Below are positions 1 to 7,962 of a stretch of DNA of 64,000 nucleotides, one piece after another (position 1 is the stretch's first letter; each line of letters opens with the position of its first letter). Source of the stretch: Tateyamaria sp. ANG-S1 (GTDB taxonomy: Bacteria > Pseudomonadota > Alphaproteobacteria > Rhodobacterales > Rhodobacteraceae); assembly GCF_000814025.1 (NCBI RefSeq), contig NZ_JWLL01000003.1:206334-270333 (forward strand), given 5' to 3'. The translations under genes were made by a program, and so were the position numbers. Below the pieces are notes generated by a model, which saw only the letters and a list, made by a program, of their open reading frames with translations, did no database searches and was not told where the DNA came from.

Positions 1-75
1 GTCGGGCATGGCGCAGTCGCGCCGCGTTGCGCATGAGATCGTTTGGATCGCCAAAGTTTGAAGGGACTGTATCAT
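1..75 (-). CDS. Start of a second ABC permease gene (partial, uncertain frame)
   Basis: An ATG overlaps the stop codon of the preceding permease (ATGA at 72-75) and has AAGGAG at normal spacing, as expected for the partner inner-membrane permease that usually follows a MalF-type subunit. Only about 25 codons are inside the window. Their translation is not typical of a permease N-terminus, and the neighbouring frame from an ATG at position 34 (MRNAARLRHAR) looks equally natural, so the frame and start are unsettled. The role is inferred from position alone. Confidence 0.35.
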   Translation of the reverse strand, partial: MIQSLQTLAIQTISCATRRDCAMPD

Positions 76-1022
76 CAGCGCTCCTTCACCTTGTTGAGGG
101 CTTTGACGTAGATGCTGGCTAGGCCAAACACCGTCACGAAGAGGATGATGGCATAGGCGGATGCATAGCCGGTGCGCCATTTCTCGAACGCTTCGCGCTT
201 GAGGTTGATCGAGGTGAGTTCCGTGGTTGAGCCGGGACCGCCGCCGGTGAGTTGGACGACGAGGTCGAACATCTTGAAGTTCTCAATGCCTCGGAACAGG
301 ACCGCCAGCATGAGGAAGGGCAGCACCATCGGGATGGTGATCGTGAAGAATTGGCGGAGCTTGGAGGCGCGGTCGACCTCTGCCGCCTCATAAATGTAGT
401 CGGGGATGGAGCGGAGTCCGGCGAGGCAGATGAGCATCACGAAGGGGGTCCACATCCAGGTGTCCACGATGACGATGGACCAGGGGGCCAATTGCACCGA
501 GCCGAGCATTTCGAAACTGCTGGGGTCCTTGCCCGTGAAGAAGGCGACGATGTAGTTGAAGAGCCCGATTTGCGGTTGGTAGAGGAATTTCCAGAAGTTC
601 CCGACCACCGCGGGCGACAGCATCATCGGCAGCACGATGATCGTGGTCCAGAGGTCGTTGCCCTTGAATTTCTTGTTGATCAGCCAGGCCAGCGTGAAGC
701 CGATCAGCACCTGCAGCGCGATGGTCCAGAACAGGAAATGTGCGGTGGCCTGCATGTTCAGCCAGATGTCGCTGTCCGTGAGGATACGCTCGTAATTGCG
801 CAGGCCGATGAATTCAGGTTCGCGGTTCAGCCGGTTGGCGCGGTAGTTGGTGAAGCTGAGCTGGATCGTCCAGATCAGCGGGAAGATGTTGATGGCCAGC
901 AGCAGGAAGATCGTGGGGGCGACGAAGATCCACGCGATCGCGCGGTCGCTCAGTCCCTTGATCTTGCGCGCGACGCGCTGGGGCGTGGCCTTGGCGGCGC
1001 GGTTGGCGACGGTGTCTGTCAT
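75..1022 (-). CDS. Sugar ABC transporter permease, MalF/UgpA type
   Basis: This 315-residue inner-membrane protein is one of two permease subunits of a carbohydrate importer. It has about six hydrophobic segments and the cytoplasmic EAA loop (EAAEVDRAS, then IPMVLP) that docks with the ATPase subunit. It lies directly downstream of a binding-protein gene on the same strand, and the next gene begins inside its stop codon, so the three belong to one operon. The substrate cannot be read from the sequence; the family imports oligosaccharides, glycosides or polyols. The 102-bp gap to the binding-protein gene holds two hairpins that may tune relative expression. Confidence 0.9.
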   Translation of the reverse strand: MTDTVANRAAKATPQRVARKIKGLSDRAIAWIFVAPTIFLLLAINIFPLIWTIQLSFTNYRANRLNREPEFIGLRNYERILTDSDIWLNMQATAHFLFWTIALQVLIGFTLAWLINKKFKGNDLWTTIIVLPMMLSPAVVGNFWKFLYQPQIGLFNYIVAFFTGKDPSSFEMLGSVQLAPWSIVIVDTWMWTPFVMLICLAGLRSIPDYIYEAAEVDRASKLRQFFTITIPMVLPFLMLAVLFRGIENFKMFDLVVQLTGGGPGSTTELTSINLKREAFEKWRTGYASAYAIILFVTVFGLASIYVKALNKVKER

Positions 1023-1041
1023 CTGGCACAGCTTTCTCGTG

Positions 1042-1110
1042 AGGTGGGCAGAGTGCCCACCCTACAAAGGGTCGGTTCGGTCGGAGGTGGGGTGGGCAGT
1101 GCTGCCCACC
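1042..1110. repeat. Two GGTGGGCA hairpins between binding-protein and permease genes
   Basis: The spacer contains GGTGGGCA-GAG-TGCCCACC (about 1043-1061) followed by CCTAC, and then GGTGGGCAG-TG-CTGCCCACC (1091-1110). The arms are perfect, 8 and 9 bp. Elements of this form recur between genes in Rhodobacteraceae. Placed inside an ABC operon they could act as 3' stabilisers of the binding-protein message, which is normally needed in excess. That function is inference. Confidence 0.7.
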
Positions 1111-1124
1111 CCGGGGAGGAGGAC

Positions 1125-2444
1125 TTAGAGTTTACCTTCGTCCTCAAAGACTTCGGTCCAGTCCTCGATCAGCTTGTCGAGAGCTTCCTGTGCCGTGCCT
1201 TGATCGGCGACCACGTAATCGTGGATGCGCTTTTGCATGGCGAGCAGCAGTTCGGCATAAGTCGGTTCCTGCCAGAAGTCCTGCACGTCGTTCATCGCCT
1301 CGAGGAAGTCACCGGCGAAGGGTGCGCTGTCCTTGAAGCCCGGATCGTTCAGGACCGCGTTGTGGGCCGAGTAGCCGCCCAGCTCCCACCACTTGGCCTG
1401 CACCTCGGGGTTGGCGAACCACTTGATGTACTCAAGGGCTGCATCCTGCTTATCGGAATAGGCGACAACACTGATCCCCTGCCCGCCCAAGGTCGAGCCG
1501 GCTTGGTTTTGGGGTGGGTTCACGAAGAAGTCGATCTTGTCCCCGCCGGTATCCGGGTCGGCGTAGAGGCCGGGGAAGAACGCGAACCAGTTCATCGCCA
1601 TGGCGACCTGGCCCGATTTGAACGCATCAAGCGACTCGCCCATGTAGGAGTTAGTGTAACCCGGTGGCGTCGCAGTTTCGTAGAACTCTTTGTAGAATTC
1701 CAGCGCTTCGACCGCTTCAGCTGAGTTCACCGCCCCTTCCATATCGTAAGAGCCAGGGGTGTTTTCATATTTGAAGCCCCATGGGTAGAGCGCCGAGGTC
1801 ACACCCATGGTGATCCCTTCGGAGCCACGTTCGGTGAAAATGGACGCGCCGTAGACGGTTTTGCCGTCAATCTCGCGGCCCTGGAAGAACTGGGCAATTT
1901 GCAGCATTTCGCGCTGGCTTTGCGGTTCGCGCAGGTCTTCGCCGGTGGCTTCCTTGTAGGCGGCCTGGATGTCGGCGTCGGCGAACCAGTCGGCGCGGTA
2001 GAACCAGCCGTTGGCGTCGCCCATGGCGGGCAGCGCATAGTAGTTCGGCGTGCCCTTGGGCCATGTGGAGTAGGCGTAGACGGTCGCGGGTGCGAAGTCG
2101 TCCATGCTGATCCCTTCGGCGTCGAAGAAGTCGTTCAGCTTGACGTAGTGGCCGTTTTCAGCGCCGCCGCCGATCCACTGGCTATCGCCGATCAGCAGGT
2201 CGCAGAGCTTGCCGCCGGAGTTCAGCTCGTTCAGCATCCGGTCGGCGAAGTTGGGCCATGGGATGAATTCGAAATTCATGGTGTGGCCGGATTGAGCCTC
2301 GAACTCCTTGCTGAGTTCAACCAATGCGTTGGCCGGGTCCCAGGCGGCCCAGCACAGTGTCAAATCATCTGCCATGGCCATGGTTGGCACGCTGACAGAC
2401 GTCATCAGGGCCGCACCTAAGGCGGCTGAAGTCATTTTTTTCAT
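1125..2444 (-). CDS. Sugar ABC transporter substrate-binding protein
   Basis: This 439-residue periplasmic solute-binding protein belongs to the extracellular family 1 class. It starts with a signal peptide (MKKMTSAALGAALMTS, cleavage near AMADD), and the mature part has the features of carbohydrate-binding proteins, such as LTLCWAAWDPANALVELSKEFE and a GQVAMAMNWFAFFPG segment. GGGAGGA lies just upstream of the ATG. It is the first gene of the transport operon seen here and delivers substrate to the membrane subunits downstream. The ligand is unknown. Confidence 0.9.
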   Translation of the reverse strand: MKKMTSAALGAALMTSVSVPTMAMADDLTLCWAAWDPANALVELSKEFEAQSGHTMNFEFIPWPNFADRMLNELNSGGKLCDLLIGDSQWIGGGAENGHYVKLNDFFDAEGISMDDFAPATVYAYSTWPKGTPNYYALPAMGDANGWFYRADWFADADIQAAYKEATGEDLREPQSQREMLQIAQFFQGREIDGKTVYGASIFTERGSEGITMGVTSALYPWGFKYENTPGSYDMEGAVNSAEAVEALEFYKEFYETATPPGYTNSYMGESLDAFKSGQVAMAMNWFAFFPGLYADPDTGGDKIDFFVNPPQNQAGSTLGGQGISVVAYSDKQDAALEYIKWFANPEVQAKWWELGGYSAHNAVLNDPGFKDSAPFAGDFLEAMNDVQDFWQEPTYAELLLAMQKRIHDYVVADQGTAQEALDKLIEDWTEVFEDEGKL

Positions 2445-2489
2445 ATGATCCTCCCTATCGGTCCCGCTTGGGCGGTAACCTTAGGGAAA

Positions 2490-2518
2490 CGCTATTTGAG
2501 GGACGTACATCATGTCAA
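2490..2518 (-). promoter_or_regulatory. Possible sigma-70 promoter of the sugar ABC operon
   Basis: On the minus strand TTGACA (2518-2513) is followed after 17-18 bp by ATAGCG/TAGCGT (2495-2489). The -35 is perfect and the -10 weak. The position, 45-70 bp before the binding-protein start, is sensible. Confidence 0.35.
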
Positions 2519-2723
2519 CGAGATTTTGAGGTGCGTTCATCATTTTTAGCGGAAATACAGTCAAGCATCTGAAATATAATATTTTTATTTGCGCTCCACT
2601 TAAAGCCGCCTCGACTGTTTTCTCCACGCAGATCAGCGATGTTTGCGGTTTTGGCGCCGATGGTCGGCAGATTTTCAGATCCGTTTTCACCTGCGACGGA
2701 TTGCACCATCGGGCCAGATCGAA

Positions 2724-2748
2724 GGAACGGACCAAGCGGGCACACGTT
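2724..2748 (+). promoter_or_regulatory. EcfG-type stress promoter of the small membrane protein gene
   Basis: GGAAC (2724-2728), 16 bp, then CGTT (2745-2748) is an exact match to the alphaproteobacterial EcfG consensus. Transcription would begin about 20-25 bp before the ATG at 2779. Confidence 0.75.
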
Positions 2749-2778
2749 GGCCAGCTACGCAACATGAAAGGACAAGAC

Positions 2779-2922
2779 ATGACGATTGAAGCACTTATCG
2801 TTGTCCTGCCTGCGCTGACATTTGGTCTGGTTCTGGTTTGGGCATATTTGAGCAAGCGACGCACGGAAGAGCGGATGGATGATCCGGATGCGGAGAAATC
2901 CAGCCTCGCCAAAGACGCGTAA
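2779..2922 (+). CDS. Small single-span membrane protein, stress-regulated
   Basis: A 47-residue protein begins MTIEALIVVLPALTFG, spans the membrane once and ends in a charged tail (SKRRTEERMDDPDAEKSS). The ATG at 2779 was chosen because AAAGGA lies six bases upstream; a longer reading from 2701 would cover the promoter. It is preceded by an exact EcfG promoter and followed by a strong terminator, so it is its own transcription unit. I recognise no family. Membership of the general stress regulon is inferred from the promoter. Confidence 0.65.
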   Translation: MTIEALIVVLPALTFGLVLVWAYLSKRRTEERMDDPDAEKSSLAKDA

Positions 2923-2929
2923 GAAATGC

Positions 2930-2954
2930 AGGGCGCCCCCGGGCGCTCTGTTTT
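2930..2954 (+). terminator. Terminator after the small membrane protein gene
   Basis: AGGGCGCCC-CC-GGGCGCTCT (2930-2949, 9-bp stem with one G-U pair) is followed by GTTTT. It ends the plus-strand unit and abuts the 3' end of the convergent FNT gene. Confidence 0.75.
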
Positions 2955-3789
2955 ATACGTCCCCGTCGATCTCGGGACGGATCTGGGCGTAGGTCATCAT
3001 GGTGAACACGGCCGTTCCGCCAATGACGTTGCCGATAAGGACCGGCAGAAAGAACCCAAAGATCGCTTGCGGCGCGGTGATCAGGCCCTGAACCGCCAGC
3101 ACCGCCATCTCGACAGAACCAGCGATGATGTGAGTGAAATCGCCCAGCGCAATCAGCCATGTGAAGATGATGATCAGCAAGACCTCATTGTTCTGGGCAG
3201 ATGGGAGCATCCAGACAATAGCTGCAATCAAAACGCCCGCCGGAATACCGCGCACGAACCCTTCGACCGGGGGAAAACCTGTCGCGTGTTTGCTCAGGTC
3301 GGTGACAACGCCCAGCAACTCGGGCGTGAAGACCGGGGTGTAGACCAGAAAGCTTGCGATGATGAATGCGCCGATGATGTTGGACAGCAGAACGATGGCC
3401 CACAGCTTGGCCACGCGCGCGAACACGGACCGGCATGGGTCAATCACGGCAGGCACAACCGTGGTGATGGTGTTTTCCGTAAAAAGCTGCATCCGGCCAA
3501 GGATGACCAGCAGAAACCCCAGCGAATAGCCCAGGTTTTCGACAATGAACCGCCAATCCGTGTCGGGAAGATACGCCCGAAGATAGGCTTCGCCCAACAC
3601 CGAGAAACTGATCAATATGCCCGCAGCGATACCCGACCAGAACAAGGTCTTGGTCGGGCGCTTCAACTCTTCGTCGCCATGCCGACGGATCGTTTCAAAG
3701 ATAAGACGCGGCGACAGTCCTGAAGCTTCTGTGACCGCCTCCTCCTCGACCTTTTCTTCAACCAGCGGAGAGGACGGAACCTGCGTCAT
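2953..3789 (-). CDS. Formate/nitrite transporter (FNT) family protein, YfdC-like
   Basis: This 278-residue membrane channel belongs to the FNT family, which moves small monovalent anions such as formate, nitrite or acetate. Visible marks are the FSVLGEAYLRAY helix, the LFTENTITTVVPA segment typical of the YfdC subgroup, and about six membrane spans. The ATG at 3789 follows AGGA; an upstream in-frame ATG at 3849 lies within the promoter and is rejected. The substrate cannot be assigned. An exact EcfG promoter precedes the gene, so it is probably induced by general stress rather than by anaerobiosis. Confidence 0.85.
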   Translation of the reverse strand: MTQVPSSPLVEEKVEEEAVTEASGLSPRLIFETIRRHGDEELKRPTKTLFWSGIAAGILISFSVLGEAYLRAYLPDTDWRFIVENLGYSLGFLLVILGRMQLFTENTITTVVPAVIDPCRSVFARVAKLWAIVLLSNIIGAFIIASFLVYTPVFTPELLGVVTDLSKHATGFPPVEGFVRGIPAGVLIAAIVWMLPSAQNNEVLLIIIFTWLIALGDFTHIIAGSVEMAVLAVQGLITAPQAIFGFFLPVLIGNVIGGTAVFTMMTYAQIRPEIDGDV

Positions 3790-3821
3790 ATGGATGTCCT
3801 GGATCAATTGATTTGAGGAAA

Positions 3822-3846
3822 AACGCCGATCATTTGCTTTGGTTCC
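3822..3846 (-). promoter_or_regulatory. EcfG-type promoter of the FNT gene
   Basis: On the minus strand GGAAC (3846-3842), 16 bp, CGTT (3825-3822) matches the EcfG consensus exactly. The predicted start of transcription lies about 25 bp before the ATG at 3789. Confidence 0.75.
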
Positions 3847-3938
3847 CAAGGCGCGGATTGTCGCCGCTCACCGCCCTGCCCGACCCGCCGCGTGGTGCGA
3901 GATGCGGGTCATCCCACGTCATCTGACACATGTTGCGC

Positions 3939-3963
3939 GGAACTCTGCCGGTTCCTGCGCGTT
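3939..3963 (+). promoter_or_regulatory. EcfG-type promoter of the 60-residue membrane protein gene
   Basis: GGAAC (3939-3943), 16 bp, CGTT (3960-3963) is an exact match to the EcfG consensus, 35 bp upstream of the ATG at 3998. It diverges from the FNT promoter about 95 bp away. Confidence 0.75.
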
Positions 3964-3997
3964 TATCCACCGACACCGAATAACAAGGAGACGATTT

Positions 3998-4180
3998 ATG
4001 TCGGCACCTGACACAAATGTAGAAACGCAAACACGCAAGCACTGGTTCGTACTGGTCGGGATCGGCACCGTTGTCGTGGCTGCAGCCCTGTTTTTCATCG
4101 CGAACGTGTATTCCAGCATGGACGACGATGCGGCGTTTGTTGAAGACGACGCCCAAATGATCGAGCCGCAGGGATCGTGA
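3998..4180 (+). CDS. Small membrane protein, stress-regulated
   Basis: A 60-residue protein with a short polar N-terminus (MSAPDTNVETQTRKH), one membrane span (WFVLVGIGTVVVAAALFFIA) and an acidic C-terminus (MDDDAAFVEDDAQMIEP). AAGGAG sits seven bases before the ATG at 3998, which fixes the start. A perfect EcfG promoter lies upstream. The family is not recognised. It is the second tiny membrane protein in this stress block and may act on the envelope, which is inference. Confidence 0.7.
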   Translation: MSAPDTNVETQTRKHWFVLVGIGTVVVAAALFFIANVYSSMDDDAAFVEDDAQMIEPQGS

Positions 4181-4217
4181 ACAGTCGTGTCAGGTTATGA
4201 TCCGCATGTGATGCCGG

Positions 4218-4616
4218 TCATGCGCTTTCAGCGCCATCGAGGGGCGCAGCGCCCCGCATCACATCGGCAATGCAGCGATCAAGTTCGACGTTCGAATATG
4301 GACGCTGCAGAAACGACGCACCCATGCTGACGGCGCGGTCTGGATCGCCGTTGATCAGCACCTGACGACACCCCGCAGCGCGCAACCTTTTACAGAGCGC
4401 GTCAGCGACATCATCCGAACCCTGGATCGACATCAATGCAAATGCGGGCATCGGCACGCCATCCTCAAAGTAGGTGGTGGCGTGTTCGACCGAACGGAAG
4501 TGAGTGACATCATCAAAGCCGAAGCGGTGCAGGGCGTCTGTAATGTCTTCGGCTTCAACGAAATTGGACGTGATGACCACGGCAGAGGCGTGATCGGATT
4601 GGTTGCGCGATGTCAT
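4218..4616 (-). CDS. Receiver-like protein lacking the phosphoacceptor aspartate
   Basis: A 132-residue protein with the outline of a response-regulator receiver domain: VVITSNFVEAEDITDALHRFG at the start, a central strand, and LQRPYSNVELDRCI resembling the usual KPY/KPF loop and last helix. The strand that normally ends in the phosphorylated Asp reads FALMSIQG, so the acceptor is missing, and the conserved Lys is Arg. The ATG at 4616 is preferred over a longer start at 4712 that would overlap the divergent regulator. It is likely a non-phosphorylated signalling partner; the role is unknown. Confidence 0.55.
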   Translation of the reverse strand: MTSRNQSDHASAVVITSNFVEAEDITDALHRFGFDDVTHFRSVEHATTYFEDGVPMPAFALMSIQGSDDVADALCKRLRAAGCRQVLINGDPDRAVSMGASFLQRPYSNVELDRCIADVMRGAAPLDGAESA

Positions 4617-4684
4617 GCGGCGTTGCTCTTTTTTTCTTGTTGGACCCCCTACTTCCATGCGCCCGCTCAGAGGAGCAATAAACT

Positions 4685-5434
4685 GTGACATACCAAGGTG
4701 ATATTTCGACAATCAGTTGTGACAAATGTCCGTTGCGCCGCAAGGAGGGGTTCCTGCCCTTCAAGTCGGAAGAAGTGACGTTCATGAAACGCTTTAAAAC
4801 CGGCGAAATGGTTGCGGACACGGGCACGCAGCTTTTCATGGAAGGTGCGCGCGCGGCACAGTTGTTTACTGTCCTGTCGGGTATGGGGATACGTTACAAG
4901 ACATTGGAAGATGGGCGCCGCCAGGTGATCGGCTTTGTCATGCCCGGCGACTTCATCGGGCTACAGGCAGGTATCCTGGATGCAATGTGTCATTCGGTCG
5001 AAGCGACCACGCCCATGCGGCTGTGTGTGTTCAACCGCAACCGAGTGTTCGAGTTGTTCCAGAACCAGCCCGAGCGTGCCTATGCCCTGACCCATATCGC
5101 AGCGGTGGAGGAGCATTTCCTTGGCGACGCGCTCACCACCGTTGGACAGCGGGGCGCACTTGAGAAAATTGCGTGGAGCCTGCACCGCTTTTATCGCCGC
5201 GCCTGCGCGCTTGATCTGAACAAGGGCGACACCTGTCCCCTGCCCTTCCGGCAGCAAGACCTTGCAGATGCGCTGGGGTTGTCGCTTGTGCATACCAACA
5301 AGACGTTGGCGAAGCTCAAGGATCGTAAGATCGCCCATTGGACGAACGGAACCCTGCGCATTATGGACGAAGAGAAACTGACTGACTTGTCAGGTATCGA
5401 CCCCGATAACGTGCAACCGCGCCCGTTGATCTGA
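4685..5434 (+). CDS. Crp/Fnr family transcription regulator
   Basis: This 249-residue DNA-binding protein has a cyclic-nucleotide-type beta-barrel (about residues 25-150) and a C-terminal winged helix (FRQQDLADALGLSLVHTNKTLAKLKDRKI). It starts with GTG at 4685 behind AGAGGAG. Near the N-terminus is CDKC, but the third cysteine of an Fnr iron-sulfur ligand set is absent, so it is probably not a classic oxygen sensor. It is divergent from the receiver-like gene and sits inside the stress block. Effector and targets are unknown. Confidence 0.85.
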   Translation: MTYQGDISTISCDKCPLRRKEGFLPFKSEEVTFMKRFKTGEMVADTGTQLFMEGARAAQLFTVLSGMGIRYKTLEDGRRQVIGFVMPGDFIGLQAGILDAMCHSVEATTPMRLCVFNRNRVFELFQNQPERAYALTHIAAVEEHFLGDALTTVGQRGALEKIAWSLHRFYRRACALDLNKGDTCPLPFRQQDLADALGLSLVHTNKTLAKLKDRKIAHWTNGTLRIMDEEKLTDLSGIDPDNVQPRPLI

Positions 5435-5445
5435 ATGGCGCAATG

Positions 5446-7206
5446 CTATCCGGCCTCTTGCTTCTGCATCCACGGTTTTGGCAGTTCGGGCATGATGTTG
5501 GCCACGGGAAACGTAACGCTGTAGTGGAAATGCGTGTCCGTTTCGCTGCGGCGTTCTTCCCCGTCGAGTTGCGCCACGAACGCACGCATCAGGCGCGTTC
5601 CGATCCCGCTGCTGTCCATCATCGCCGCCGCTTCGTCCGACGATGCGCCGACGGAATTGACGATCTCAAAGATCAGGTGGGTGTCGCCGTCGCGCTGCAA
5701 GGACACATCGAGCGTAAGTGTTTCTCCCGGTGGCGCGCCAATGTATTTGACCGCATTGGTCAACGCCTCGGCCGCCAGCATGGACAGGGCAACCGCCTGA
5801 TCCTGTCCCAGCTGGATTTGTGTCACATCGGTGGTCGTGCGGATCTTGCGTTTCAGCCCGTCTGCGATCGGGGCCAACTCCCTGGTCAGCCGCAGGATGA
5901 GGCTGCGTGCCTCGATACTGGATTCGTCGGAATCGGCGTTGAGTGTCTGGTGCACTGTTGCCAACCCACGCACCCGTTGCTGCAATTGCGAGAGCAGCGC
6001 CCGTGTCTCGGGCGTTTTGGCCGCGCGTGCGTGCATGTTCATGATGGATGCGATGAGCTGGAGGTTGTTTTTAACCCGGTGATGTATCTCACGCAGAAGG
6101 ATGGTCTTTTCTTCCAGGTCTTCTTCGGCCCGCCGTTCGGCGCGGATCAGGGCCTGAACCATGCGGTTGTACGATGTCTCAAGCACTTCGAACTCCGATG
6201 GTGGATCGTCAAAGGCGACCTCCGGGTCGTCACGCTCGCCCAGCGCAAACTGCCGCATGGAGCGGCGCAGGGTATAGATGTGGCGGATGACCAGCCGGTG
6301 CAGGCCCAAAAAGGCGACGGCGAGGCCCGCGCACCACATCAGGATCGGGAATAGCAGCGGGATCCACACCGGTGTGGTACTGACCCCGGCAACCGTCCGG
6401 CGGCCCGTGGACCAGGACCCAACCACGACCACCTCGTTCGGGACGATGGACGATATGGCAAAGAGCCGTTCGCGACCGTCGATACCTTCTGCAAGGAACG
6501 TCTCGCCGTTGCGGTCAAGCAGGGCGGTCGGGTCGATATCCGCGGGCAAAAGGCGCCCGGCAGAAGACAGCTCGCTGGTTGAGAACAGGATACGCCCTGC
6601 CCGGTTTATGGTGACGTGATCGAACCGCTGTTCGTCTTGCAAGACTGCTGCGGATGTCGCCGGGTTTGCGGCCGAGTGTGGCACGGACAGGGACACGAAA
6701 CCGGCGAACCGGCCCTCGATCTTGACCGGGTTGCTGATGATGACAACGGATTCGCCTGTTGCAACGCCCGACAGGTTCACCTCAAAGATCTGCCCTTCCT
6801 GTTCCAGAGCGCGCGCGAAACTGGCGTCTTCGGCAAAGTCGAAGGTGGTGCCGTTTGACGTGCAGTCCATCAGGCCATTGCGCCCAATGAAGCCGGCAAA
6901 GACGAACGTGTCCTGACGGCTGACAAAACGCGACATCATGTCAGAACATTGTGCCGCATCGTCGGCAACCGGCCCCAGCAGGGCGGCCAACCCCTCGGCG
7001 GCCCCCCGTCCCCGCTCGAGCAAGCGGCGTTCCGAGGCTGCCGCCCGTTCCGTCTCGGACAACACGATCTCTTCTGACAACCTGACGGTAGCGCTGACGA
7101 CTTCGTTGGTTTGCCACAGGGCAATAGCGCCCAACGGGAACAGCGCCAGGGTCATCAGCCCTGCCAGACGGACAAACAGCCCGCGGGTCAACGTCTCTTT
7201 CGTCAA
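5446..7206 (-). CDS. Sensor histidine kinase (HisKA_2 type) of the general stress response
   Basis: This 586-residue membrane kinase has an N-terminal span (about 10-32), a periplasmic Cache-like sensing region, a second span near 275-300, a HAMP-like linker, and a HisKA_2 core with the phosphoacceptor motif LREIHHRVKNNLQL (His375/376). The ATPase domain shows AEALTNAVKY and SSGIGTRLM. It begins 3 bp after the ecfG stop, so it is cotranscribed with nepR and ecfG. Family and position indicate a PhyK-type kinase that phosphorylates PhyR in response to an envelope or environmental signal; the signal is unknown. Confidence 0.88.
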   Translation of the reverse strand: MTKETLTRGLFVRLAGLMTLALFPLGAIALWQTNEVVSATVRLSEEIVLSETERAAASERRLLERGRGAAEGLAALLGPVADDAAQCSDMMSRFVSRQDTFVFAGFIGRNGLMDCTSNGTTFDFAEDASFARALEQEGQIFEVNLSGVATGESVVIISNPVKIEGRFAGFVSLSVPHSAANPATSAAVLQDEQRFDHVTINRAGRILFSTSELSSAGRLLPADIDPTALLDRNGETFLAEGIDGRERLFAISSIVPNEVVVVGSWSTGRRTVAGVSTTPVWIPLLFPILMWCAGLAVAFLGLHRLVIRHIYTLRRSMRQFALGERDDPEVAFDDPPSEFEVLETSYNRMVQALIRAERRAEEDLEEKTILLREIHHRVKNNLQLIASIMNMHARAAKTPETRALLSQLQQRVRGLATVHQTLNADSDESSIEARSLILRLTRELAPIADGLKRKIRTTTDVTQIQLGQDQAVALSMLAAEALTNAVKYIGAPPGETLTLDVSLQRDGDTHLIFEIVNSVGASSDEAAAMMDSSGIGTRLMRAFVAQLDGEERRSETDTHFHYSVTFPVANIMPELPKPWMQKQEAG

Positions 7207-7209
7207 GGT

Positions 7210-7758
7210 TTAGGCCACGCTTTGCGCCGACACGATCCCCACCGTCACGCTGTCTGTCAGTTCGATATCGTCCGGGTCGTCCAACGCCATCAGCTCGGCA
7301 AGACGCGCGCGGCCACGGTTCACGCGGCTTTTGATCGTACCGACGGCGACACCGCAGGTCTCGGCCGCTTCCTCGTAAGAAAAGCCGCCCGCGCCGACCA
7401 AAACAAGCGCTTCGCGCTGCTCGTCGTTCAACTGGTCAAAGGCCGCGCCGAAGTCGCGCATGGCAAGACGACCGTCATGATCCGGCTTTTGCGCCAGCGT
7501 GTCGGCATAGGCGCCGTCCACATCCTCGACCTCGCGTTTGCGCTTGCGGTGGAGTGAGTAATAGGTGTTGCGCAGAATGGTAAAGAGCCACGCACGCATG
7601 TTTGAGCCGGCTTCGAACTTGTCGATATTCGTCCAGGCCTTGATCAGTGCCTCCTGCACCAGATCATCGGCGGTGGCCGCGTTTCTACACAGGCTGAGCG
7701 CAAAGGCACGCAGTGCGCCCAGATGCTCGACCAACTCGTCGCGAGGGTCAGTCGTCAT
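7210..7758 (-). CDS. ecfG: RNA polymerase sigma factor EcfG
   Basis: This 182-residue ECF sigma factor has region 2 (LCRNAATADDLVQEALIKAW, then MRAWLFTILRNTYYS) and region 4 (REALVLVGAGGFSYEEAAE, then VGTIKSRVNRGRARL). Neighbouring nepR and phyR identify it as EcfG, which directs RNA polymerase to GGAAC-N16/17-CGTT promoters when released from NepR. Its start overlaps the 3' end of nepR by 11 bp, which suggests coupled translation. Matching promoters occur at several places in the first 9.5 kb of the window. Confidence 0.93.
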   Translation of the reverse strand: MTTDPRDELVEHLGALRAFALSLCRNAATADDLVQEALIKAWTNIDKFEAGSNMRAWLFTILRNTYYSLHRKRKREVEDVDGAYADTLAQKPDHDGRLAMRDFGAAFDQLNDEQREALVLVGAGGFSYEEAAETCGVAVGTIKSRVNRGRARLAELMALDDPDDIELTDSVTVGIVSAQSVA

Positions 7759-7924
7759 TCTGCGCCTCCTTCTGAGACGCGTCCGTCGCGCCGCCCGTCC
7801 GCAACTGGTTCAAAAGGTCCGTAAAGCGGTCCGGCACAGGCTCGTTTGCCAGATTGTCGAAGGCGCGTTTGAGGTTCGCGTCAATCTCTGCATCGATTTC
7901 GGTCTTGCGGGTCTGCCGTGTCAT
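7748..7924 (-). CDS. nepR: Anti-sigma factor NepR
   Basis: This 58-residue anti-sigma factor has the conserved NepR core IDANLKRAFDNLANEPVPDRFTDLL split over two helices, which clamps EcfG and is displaced by phosphorylated PhyR. The ATG at 7924 is chosen; a TTG at 7945 would add seven residues (MSEKSDP) and cannot be excluded because both lie downstream of the predicted transcription start near 7964. It is the first gene of the nepR-ecfG-kinase operon. Confidence 0.88.
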   Translation of the reverse strand: MTRQTRKTEIDAEIDANLKRAFDNLANEPVPDRFTDLLNQLRTGGATDASQKEAQNDD

Positions 7925-7962
7925 CGGGTCTGACTTCTCGCTCAATTTTCTTAACGTGTGAC

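Noticed and set aside
252..1724. Long plus-strand open frame (490 codons) opposite the ABC genes
   Set aside because: It is the antisense of the permease and binding-protein genes, with low-complexity His/Asp/Gln-rich translation and no ribosome site.
4685..5434. Crp/Fnr gene as an oxygen-sensing FnrL
   Set aside because: Only a CxxC pair is present near the N-terminus; the third N-terminal Cys of the iron-sulfur ligand set is missing.
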